A stretch of DNA of 5,166 nucleotides, from positions 1 through 5,166 of the forward strand of contig CACZSB010000221.1 in the NCBI GenBank assembly GCA_902783765.1, in the 5' to 3' direction. Of the stretch, positions 1 through 5,166 are shown in pieces; within the stretch, counting starts at the first letter, position 1; each line of letters begins with the position of its first letter. The DNA is from an uncultured Lachnospiraceae bacterium. Its GTDB lineage: Bacteria > Bacillota > Clostridia > Lachnospirales > Lachnospiraceae. Position numbers and translations under genes: made by a program. A model generated the notes under the pieces. That model ran no database searches. It was given only the letters and a program-made list of their open reading frames with translations, and was not told the origin of the DNA.

Positions 1-800
1 ACCATATAGTACATAACGCGTACGATTGCCAGCACACCCATCTTGGTGATAACACCGGACAACACCGCCGAAGCAGGGGCCGGGGCAACCGGGTGAGCGT
101 TGGGCAGCCATGCGTGTAAGGGGAACATACCGCCCTTACAACCGAATCCTACGATGGTAAGTAACACCATGATCTGGAATAATAACATGTTTCCAGAACT
201 GTTGACCTTATCCAGCAGAAGCGTTCCGCCCGGCACGAAATTCGTCGTCTCGCAGAACTCCGCAAGGAAGAAGAATCCCGCAAGGGCGATTGTGGCTCCG
301 ACAAAGGAATAGGTCAGATATTTTTTTCCGGCTTTAACCGACTGTTCCGACATAGAGTGCATGACCAGCGGGAATGTGATCAGCGTCATCATCTCATAGA
401 AGAGATACAGCGTCTGCAGGTTGGCCGAGTAGCTGATACCGATCAGCACACCGATCGTCGCCGTGAAGAAGGTGAAGTAGCGTTCGTCCCTTCCCTCGTG
501 CTTGATGTACTCGAAGGAGTAGAACGCTGCCGTGCACCACAGGAACCCGGCGATAATCGAAATCAAACGGCTCATCCCGTCGATCTGCAGCGAGAAATCG
601 ACGATCCGGTTGATATACACCAGGGTCAAGTGCGTACCGTCCGGCAATATCAGCGCGTTAAACAGCACCATCAGGAAGTTGATGATGACCGTTGCCGCCA
701 CATAAATCTCTCGCTTCTTTCTGTCATGCAGCTTCAGCGGCTGCACCAGCGCCCCCATGACAATCGGGAATACGACCGGAAAGAGTAAAGCGATATTCAT
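1..800 (-). CDS. NuoL/NuoM-like antiporter subunit, third of three copies (3' partial)
   Basis: The gene starts at ATG 800 and runs off the window after 266 complete codons, about half the normal family length of 490-650. It is a third proton-translocating subunit of the complex I/Mrp superfamily. The visible part spans about eight helices, with E136 in TM5 (YLFYEMMTL), K222 in TM7 (GFGCKGGMFPLH), the loop WLPNAHPVAPAP (231-242) and K253 in TM8 (SGVITKMG). The conserved Asp of WLPDAH is Asn here, and the sequence is clearly more distant from the other two copies than they are from each other. Such proteins are often annotated 'complex I subunit 5 family', and this one may stand in for the N-terminal half of MrpA, which is missing from the visible operon. 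AAGGAG at 809-814, 8 nt before the start, supports the start codon. The frame contains no stop or frameshift. The TM12 lysine and any lateral C-terminal helix lie outside the window. Confidence 0.9.
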   Translation of the reverse strand, partial: MNIALLFPVVFPIVMGALVQPLKLHDRKKREIYVAATVIINFLMVLFNALILPDGTHLTLVYINRIVDFSLQIDGMSRLISIIAGFLWCTAAFYSFEYIKHEGRDERYFTFFTATIGVLIGISYSANLQTLYLFYEMMTLITFPLVMHSMSEQSVKAGKKYLTYSFVGATIALAGFFFLAEFCETTNFVPGGTLLLDKVNSSGNMLLFQIMVLLTIVGFGCKGGMFPLHAWLPNAHPVAPAPASAVLSGVITKMGVLAIVRVMYYM

Positions 801-808
801 AATATCCT

Positions 809-814
809 CTCCTT
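809..814 (-). promoter_or_regulatory. Ribosome binding site of the third antiporter subunit
   Basis: AAGGAG lies 8 nt before the ATG at 800, in the 36-nt gap after the TGA of the second copy. Nothing else is seen in the gap. Confidence 0.8.
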
Positions 815-836
815 TTACCGTGTGAATACCTCGTTG

Positions 837-2330
837 TCAGTGTCCGAGGCTTGCCAGCATAGCGATACCGTTCTGCAGGAAATCGGAAACCGGTCCCGCA
901 CACACGCCGAAGAATACCACGCCCACCGCCAGCAGGATGATGGGCAGCAGATCCTTCACCGGACGCTCCTTGGAGGCGAACGGCTCTGTCATTTCCTTTG
1001 CTTCCTTCCCGAAGAAGGCGCGAATCACCACCGGAAGATAATACAGTGCATTCAGCAGCGCCGAGATGGAAAGGGGGATCAGCAGCCAGTATGTGCCGCT
1101 TCCCACGATGCCGGTGGCGAAGTTCCACTTGCTGTTGAAACCGACCAGCAGCGGAATACCGATCATGGAAAGACCGCCCACCGTGAACAGTGCCATTGTG
1201 ATGGGCATGATTTTGCCCAGGCCTCCCATTTTCCGCAAATCCCGGTTATGGGTCTGCTCGATGATAGAACCTGCCACCAGGAACAAACCGGACTTGGTGA
1301 CAGCGTGGGAAAGGATGTGGAACAATGCCGCAAACAGTCCGAATTCCGTGCCAAGACCGATGCCCATGAAGATATAGCCCATCTGCGCAACCGAGGAATA
1401 GGCGATCATGCGCTTGATATCGGTCTGCATGATGGCCAGGCAGGAACCTGCGATCATGGCGATCACACCGACAACCATAACCACATTCAGCAGAATACGA
1501 AGACCGGAGCCGGCGATGATGGCAAAGCCCGCGCCGCCAAACACTATCTTCATATAGAAAACGATGTATGCCTTAAGAACCAGCGCGGACAGGGTTGCCG
1601 AAGAGGGCGAAGGCGCCGTGCCGTGTGCGTCGGGCAGCCAGATATGGCAGGGGAACAGCGCCGCTTTAAAGGCCACACCGGATGTGATCAGAGAATATGC
1701 CCATACAATGTAACTGGATTTTTCCGCCATGAAACCGCTGGACTTGATAACCGCGGCGATGGAGGAAATGTCGAGTCTCTCAGGGGATGTTGCCACATAC
1801 AGGATGACCATGCCCATCAGCACGAGAGTGGAACCCAGAATGGAAAGCGACAGGTACTTGAGACCCGCGTGGACATTCTCCGTCTGGTTCTTTACAATAA
1901 CAATACCGGCCGCGGCGAAGGAGGACAACTCAATGGATACGAAGACACCGAGCAGGCTCTCGAAGAAGACCACTGCGTTCAGCGTGCCCAGCAGTCCCAG
2001 CAGCAGGAAGTAATAAAACGGGATCAGTTTCTTCTCCACATCATGGGAGATCATGCTCATGGATGCCCATACAATCAGGAAACCGATGATACTGAAGATG
2101 CATGCCATGAAGCATTCAAGGTAACCAATCCGAATGGTCTGTGCGAGAAATCCGGAACCGAAGCGGATTACCTGCTCCCCCCCGGAGACAACGCTCGTTG
2201 TCATGACGACAGACAGAATCACATCGAGACCCATGACGCCGACCGCGATCTTTCTGGCCGTTTGGTCATTTTTGCAGCCCCAGGCGGCAACTGCCCCAAC
2301 CAGAAGTAAAACAATAATGGCGATTCCCAT
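837..2330 (-). CDS. mnhD: MnhD/MbhH-like antiporter subunit, second of three copies
   Basis: This second MrpD/NuoM-family subunit has 497 aa and about 14 predicted helices. Key residues match the first copy: E134 in TM5 (VSIELSSFAAAG), K222 in TM7 (GVAFKAALFPCH), WLPDAHGTAPSP (231-242), K253 in TM8, RMIAYSSVAQMG (307-318), H338, H342 and K346 in TM11, and K401 in TM12 (GFNSK). It should therefore be a competent ion-pumping subunit rather than a decayed copy. It resembles the first copy strongly in the central helices but differs at the N terminus, in the TM5 surroundings and in the C-terminal loop (about 440-460), so the duplication appears old. The ATG at 2330 follows AGAGGAG with 6-nt spacing, and the protein begins directly with a hydrophobic helix. 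It ends in TGA, 36 nt before the third copy. In Mbx (Mbs) complexes a pair of such subunits is called H and H'. Confidence 0.93.
   Translation of the reverse strand: MGIAIIVLLLVGAVAAWGCKNDQTARKIAVGVMGLDVILSVVMTTSVVSGGEQVIRFGSGFLAQTIRIGYLECFMACIFSIIGFLIVWASMSMISHDVEKKLIPFYYFLLLGLLGTLNAVVFFESLLGVFVSIELSSFAAAGIVIVKNQTENVHAGLKYLSLSILGSTLVLMGMVILYVATSPERLDISSIAAVIKSSGFMAEKSSYIVWAYSLITSGVAFKAALFPCHIWLPDAHGTAPSPSSATLSALVLKAYIVFYMKIVFGGAGFAIIAGSGLRILLNVVMVVGVIAMIAGSCLAIMQTDIKRMIAYSSVAQMGYIFMGIGLGTEFGLFAALFHILSHAVTKSGLFLVAGSIIEQTHNRDLRKMGGLGKIMPITMALFTVGGLSMIGIPLLVGFNSKWNFATGIVGSGTYWLLIPLSISALLNALYYLPVVIRAFFGKEAKEMTEPFASKERPVKDLLPIILLAVGVVFFGVCAGPVSDFLQNGIAMLASLGH
1393..1417 (-). repeat. 25-nt identity shared by first and second mnhD copies (copy in second gene)
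   Basis: These 25 bases are identical to 2915-2939 in the first copy and encode the RMIAYSS motif at the same place in both proteins. Strong protein conservation plus identical codon choice explains it; it marks paralogy rather than a mobile element. Confidence 0.7.
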
Positions 2331-2336
2331 AACTAA

Positions 2337-2343
2337 CTCCTCT
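2337..2343 (-). promoter_or_regulatory. Ribosome binding site of the second mnhD copy
   Basis: AGAGGAG lies 6 nt before the ATG at 2330. It is in a 49-nt purine-rich gap after the TAG of the first copy. The gap has no hairpin with a T-run and no convincing promoter, so the operon probably reads through. Confidence 0.8.
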
Positions 2344-2379
2344 CTTTTCCTTTCTGTTACGGTTGCTAATTATCTGTCA

Positions 2380-3858
2380 CTACAATATCTGAACACCCTT
2401 CGCCAGCACGGTAACCAGCAGGAAACCGGCAACGCCGAGCGCGATGTTGATAATGGAAAAGCACCAGATGGTTGCCGCATAGCCTGCAGAAACTTCCGTA
2501 CTTTCCACTGTTTTTACTTCGTCCGGCGCTTTCGTGAAAATCCGCAACAACACCGGCAGATAATATATCGCATTCAGGCATGAGCTAAGCGCCAACGCCA
2601 CAATAAAGATGAAACCCTTTTCCTGGGAGTAGTACGCCAGGAATACCTTAGAGGTAAATCCACCGAACAGCGGAACGCCGATCATGGACAGGGTACCGAT
2701 GGCAAACCCAATACCCGCCAGCCTATTGCGAAGGCCTGCACCACGCAGGTCGGCGATCTGCTTGCTGTGACCGGATGCTTCGATCAGACCTCCGGCAGAG
2801 CTGAACAGAAGGGGTTTGGTAAATGCGTGCACAATCATGTGGAACAGAGCCGCAGACAACGCTGCCCAGGTTCCGATGCCGATGCCCGCATAAATGTAGC
2901 CAATCTGTGCCACAGAGGAATAGGCGATCATGCGCTTGACATTGCGCTCCCTGATGGCCATCACGCTTCCCAGGATCATACCCGCAATGCCCAGGACAAA
3001 TACAACATTCAAAATTCCCATGCTGCGGATTGTCTCGATGCCGTAAACCCGGTAGAAGATTTTGATCAGCAGGATGATGTAGCCCTTCACGACCACCCCC
3101 GACAAAATGGACGAGGAGGCGGTGGTTGCCGTGCCGTGAGCATCCGGCAGCCATGTATGGAAGGGGAACATGGCGCTTTTGACGCCCAGGGACACCGTCA
3201 TCATGGCGGCCGCCGCCAGCAGAGGCCAGTAAAACTCACCGCTGGCCACATGCGCCGATACCGATTCCGCCAGGGCGGGGATCAGCAGATGGCCGGTACT
3301 GGCATACAGCAGCGCAATCGAAATCAGGAACAGGCCGGACGCCATCAGACTCATGAACAGGTATTTGATGGTTGCCTTCAGCGTCTCGCCGCTTTCCTTT
3401 ACCATGACAATGCCGCAGGCCGCAATGGTGTTGATTTCGATAAAGACATATGCGGTGAAAATGTCGTTCGTGTAGATAAGCGCCAGCAGTGACAGCTCCA
3501 AAAGCAGCAACATGGAATAGTAGCAATTCTGTTTGCTCTCCTGGATATCGTCCCGGATGCCGCTCTTGCCACTGATTAGCGCCAGAACGATAACCAGGGA
3601 AAAGACAAAGGCCAGAATACTTTCCATCAGACCGAAGCGGAGCTCGTTGCCCCAGGGGGAAGGAAAGTGCCCGAGCACATAGGTGATGGTACCGCCGTTT
3701 TGCAGGAAATACGGAATCAGGAGCAGGGACAGCACCGCCACCACGACGAGGATTGCCTGTGTGAGCATGTACGCAGTCTTGGCTTTTTTGCCAAGCAGCA
3801 GCGCCACAATCGAACCGGCCATCGACAAAATGATTGTGATGAAGGGTATGTTGTTCAT
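2380..3858 (-). CDS. mnhD: MnhD/MbhH-like antiporter subunit, first of three copies
   Basis: This 492-aa proton-translocating membrane subunit belongs to the MrpD/NuoM family (proton_antipo_M, about 14 helices). Family landmarks are in order: the TM5 glutamate E141 in YVFIEINTI, TM7 lysine K227 in GVKSAMFPFH, the broken-helix motif WLPDAHGTA (236-244), TM8 lysine K258, the RMIAYSS motif (309-315), TM11 residues H340, H344 and K348, and TM12 lysine K404 in GFTSK. In the family these residues form the central hydrophilic axis and proton channel. The frame runs back to an ATG at 3927, but the start at 3858 is preferred: it follows AAAGGAG and overlaps the mnhC stop as ATGA. One oddity is ATTASSS after the HG of the TM7-TM8 loop, where the second copy has APSPSSA. 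It ends in TAG, 49 nt before the next gene. It could equally be called MbhH or MbxH; which complex it serves cannot be told here. Confidence 0.93.
   Translation of the reverse strand: MNNIPFITIILSMAGSIVALLLGKKAKTAYMLTQAILVVVAVLSLLLIPYFLQNGGTITYVLGHFPSPWGNELRFGLMESILAFVFSLVIVLALISGKSGIRDDIQESKQNCYYSMLLLLELSLLALIYTNDIFTAYVFIEINTIAACGIVMVKESGETLKATIKYLFMSLMASGLFLISIALLYASTGHLLIPALAESVSAHVASGEFYWPLLAAAAMMTVSLGVKSAMFPFHTWLPDAHGTATTASSSILSGVVVKGYIILLIKIFYRVYGIETIRSMGILNVVFVLGIAGMILGSVMAIRERNVKRMIAYSSVAQIGYIYAGIGIGTWAALSAALFHMIVHAFTKPLLFSSAGGLIEASGHSKQIADLRGAGLRNRLAGIGFAIGTLSMIGVPLFGGFTSKVFLAYYSQEKGFIFIVALALSSCLNAIYYLPVLLRIFTKAPDEVKTVESTEVSAGYAATIWCFSIINIALGVAGFLLVTVLAKGVQIL
2915..2939 (-). repeat. 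25-nt identity shared by first and second mnhD copies (copy in first gene)
   Basis: This is the partner of 1393-1417. The flanking bases differ on both sides. Such a tract could serve as a seed for recombination or gene conversion between the two paralogues, though nothing shows that this has happened. Confidence 0.7.
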
Positions 3859-4229
3859 TTCTCTCCTTTCAGTACATTTTTCAGTACGACTCCGTCCACA
3901 TCCAGCGTATGGTACTGCTGGTACCATCTAAGGGCCAGAGCCAGGGCGAAGGCCGTCGTTGATACCGCAACAACGATGCCCGTCAGCACCAGACCGCTGG
4001 GCAGCGGATTGATATAAAGCGAGGCATCCGTCTGCCCATTGCGGATAATCGGCGAAAGCCGCCCCGCGATATAGCCCTTGGCCGCCAGAAACAGGAACAC
4101 GGATGTGTCCATGATGTTCAGCCCGATGATCTTTTTGATCAGATTACGCTGCAACAAAAGAATCAGCAGGCCAATGACAAACAGAATCACTGCAGCCACT
4201 TCATAATAGTTATTAAACAGATTAGTCAT
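3855..4229 (-). CDS. mnhC: MnhC/MrpC (NuoK-like) Na+/H+ antiporter subunit C
   Basis: This small subunit of 124 aa has three membrane helices and is homologous to NuoK of complex I. It packs against the D-type antiporter subunits and is required for complex assembly and ion transport in Mrp. Helices lie at about 9-26, 31-55 and 75-100. The family pattern NLIKKIIGLNIMDTS (29-43) is followed by NPLPSGLVLTGIV (73-85), matching the usual DPLPQALVLTAIV. An Asp (D41) lies inside helix 2. The frame extends upstream to an ATG at 4316, but that would add 29 soluble residues inside the preceding gene. The ATG at 4229 has AGGAGG at 4241-4246 and gives the normal family length. The gene overlaps the end of mnhB by 8 bp, and its TGA shares ATGA with the next start, so translation of the three genes is probably coupled. 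Confidence 0.93.
   Translation of the reverse strand: MTNLFNNYYEVAAVILFVIGLLILLLQRNLIKKIIGLNIMDTSVFLFLAAKGYIAGRLSPIIRNGQTDASLYINPLPSGLVLTGIVVAVSTTAFALALALRWYQQYHTLDVDGVVLKNVLKGEK
3863..3869 (-). promoter_or_regulatory. Ribosome binding site of the first mnhD copy
   Basis: AAAGGAG is 4 nt before the ATG at 3858, a short spacing, and lies within the mnhC coding end. Together with the ATGA stop-start overlap it supports translational coupling and decides the start against the upstream in-frame ATG at 3927. Confidence 0.75.
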
Positions 4230-5166
4230 GCTTGCCCGTTCCTCCTCTCTCCGACTGCCAATTGGTAAACAGGTTGTACAGCGAATACATTGTGCAGGCA
4301 ACAACCAGTCCGACACAGATGTTCAAGGGGAAAATCAGCCCGCTGGAGAAAAGGGACCCCGGCGTGCCCAGGGGGATGCCGAGCTCAATCCCGTTTGCAC
4401 CCGTCAGGATGGAAACGGTTTTGAGGGCAATGTAGGTGAACAGCCCCGCTGCCATAATCTTCGTGCAACGATTCACGGTAACAAACTTTTCCGTATGCTT
4501 TTCACCAAGGGCCAGGTGACTCAAAATCAGACCGCCTCCCAGGATTGCGCCGCCGGAGAAACCGCCCCCCGGTGAAAGGTGACCGTTTACAACCACATAA
4601 ATGCCGTACAGCATGATGAACGGGAAGGTAACGGCAATAATCACCCGCGCCGGCAGGGAACGCACACCCTTGTACTCATCCGTGGTATCCTCTTCCTTCT
4701 TTTTACGGAACTGCTGTAAAAGGAAGATAACCGTAACGGTTGCCGTAAACAACACCACGGACTCGCCCAGGGTATCAAAGGCGCGGTAGTCTAAAATGAT
4801 GCCGGCAACGGTGTTGACTGCACCGGTCTCGGACAAACCCGCCTCCAGGTATCTGCGGCTTACTTCGTTGACCGCGGGGGCATCTGCCGCACCGAAGTGC
4901 GGAAGCATGGCCACCGTTACAAGCAGGAAGAGTACAAGCACAATCCCGCTGATAAAGGCAATGACCTTGTAGTTGTGATAGATGGCAGGCTCATCCGGCT
5001 CTGCCTCCCCGCCTTTTGCCAATTGCTTTGCGCGGATCCTGTATGCGCGTTCTTTCTGACGCGCCAGGTCTCTTGCGTTGATTTCCGCCACCTGCTTCGC
5101 GCGCGCTTCCTCCCGGGAAGGCTGCGGAAGGGACGGCGTAGCGTGATGGGCATGCTCATCGTGGCC
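4222..5166 (-). CDS. mnhB: MbhE-MnhB fusion, Na+/H+ antiporter / membrane-bound hydrogenase subunit (5' partial)
   Basis: This integral membrane subunit belongs to an Mrp/Mbh-type cation-proton antiporter module. The frame is open from the window edge to TAA, giving 314 visible residues. Visible residues 1-25 begin GHDEHAHH and contain no ATG. The only candidate start nearby is a GTG at 5091 whose GGAGG lies about 17 nt upstream, which is too far, so the gene probably begins outside the window. Residues 19-60 are highly charged (many Arg, Lys, Glu) and probably cytoplasmic. A helix at about 67-88 precedes an MbhE-like domain with the signature DYRAFDTLGE (126-135) and a following helix. Residues 166-314 form an MnhB domain with about four helices and the family motif GHLSPGGGFSGG (195-206). 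MbhE and MnhB are separate proteins in Pyrococcus Mbh, while MbhE-like sequence is the C-terminal end of MrpA, so the fusion is plausible. The gene overlaps mnhC by 8 bp. Family assignment is firm; the true start is unknown. Confidence 0.92.
   Translation of the reverse strand, partial: GHDEHAHHATPSLPQPSREEARAKQVAEINARDLARQKERAYRIRAKQLAKGGEAEPDEPAIYHNYKVIAFISGIVLVLFLLVTVAMLPHFGAADAPAVNEVSRRYLEAGLSETGAVNTVAGIILDYRAFDTLGESVVLFTATVTVIFLLQQFRKKKEEDTTDEYKGVRSLPARVIIAVTFPFIMLYGIYVVVNGHLSPGGGFSGGAILGGGLILSHLALGEKHTEKFVTVNRCTKIMAAGLFTYIALKTVSILTGANGIELGIPLGTPGSLFSSGLIFPLNICVGLVVACTMYSLYNLFTNWQSERGGTGKHD
4241..4246 (-). promoter_or_regulatory. Ribosome binding site of mnhC
   Basis: AGGAGG lies 11 nt before the ATG at 4229 and inside the end of the preceding gene. 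It decides the mnhC start against the upstream in-frame ATG at 4316, which has no comparable site and would give an atypical soluble extension. Confidence 0.8.

Noticed and set aside
357..788. Plus-strand open frame of 143 codons, rich in His, Gln, Arg and Asp
   Set aside because: It is the antisense shadow of the third antiporter subunit, whose minus-strand frame is open throughout and carries family motifs.
724..1128. Minus-strand frame spanning the junction of the second and third antiporter genes
   Set aside because: It is out of frame with both genes, Arg/Gly-rich and without a ribosome site; the two flanking genes account for the sequence.
822..2309. Long plus-strand open frame of 495 codons opposite the second mnhD copy
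   Set aside because: It is antisense to a clear membrane protein. Hydrophobic codons with T in the middle read as His, Gln, Asp and Asn on the other strand, which gives the observed polar, His/Gln/Asp-rich, low-complexity product. It has no recognisable domain and no good ribosome site.
2331..2379. Possible terminator or internal promoter in the gap between the first and second mnhD copies
   Set aside because: No stem-loop followed by T residues and no spaced -35/-10 pair could be recognised. The gap is mainly a purine-rich leader with a ribosome site.
2767..3492. Plus-strand open frame of 241 codons opposite the first mnhD copy
   Set aside because: Same mirror effect: a His/Gln/Asp/Gly-rich product without domain features, fully inside a convincing gene on the other strand.
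4230..4316. Upstream ATG extension of mnhC starting at 4316
   Set aside because: It would overlap 95 bp of mnhB and add a Cys- and Arg-containing soluble segment absent from the family; the ATG at 4229 has AGGAGG.
5089..5091. GTG at 5091 as the start of the MbhE-MnhB gene
   Set aside because: The frame is open upstream to the window edge, and the nearest GGAGG is about 17 nt away, so an upstream start is more likely, though not proven.

Overview
The window is one densely packed, wholly membrane-protein operon read on the minus strand, from about 5166 down to 1. It encodes the membrane arm of a multisubunit cation/proton antiporter module of the Mrp/Mnh type, the same module found in membrane-bound hydrogenases (Mbh/Mbx) and related to respiratory complex I. 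Strong AGGAGG-type ribosome sites, moderate GC content (roughly half or a little more, by eye) and this protein set fit an anaerobic Firmicute of the class Clostridia. That assignment is an inference; no taxonomic marker is present.

In transcription order the genes are: (1) an MbhE-MnhB fusion (5166 to 4222, 5' end outside the window); (2) mnhC (4229 to 3855); (3) a first MnhD-like subunit of 492 aa (3858 to 2380); (4) a second MnhD-like subunit of 497 aa (2330 to 837); (5) a third, more NuoL/NuoM-like subunit (800 to the window edge, 3' end missing). The first three overlap by 8 and 4 bp; the later gaps are 49 and 36 bp, holding little more than ribosome sites. No promoter, terminator, RNA gene, repeat array or mobile element was seen, and the plus strand holds only shadow ORFs.

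In this family, MnhD/NuoM-like subunits carry a row of buried charged residues (Glu in TM5, Lys in TM7, Lys in TM8, Lys in TM12) that move protons, while MnhB, MnhC and MbhE help form the cation path and the interface between subunits. All of these residues that lie within the window are present in the three antiporter-like proteins, so all look functional.

The most notable feature is the three consecutive antiporter-like subunits behind MbhE-MnhB and MnhC. A standard Mrp operon has one MrpA and one MrpD, and Mbh has a single MbhH. Whether this is a stand-alone antiporter or the ion-pumping arm of a hydrogenase or other redox complex depends on genes outside the window: NiFe/NuoB/NuoC/NuoD-like subunits downstream, and MnhE/F/G and MbhD (DUF4040) upstream.
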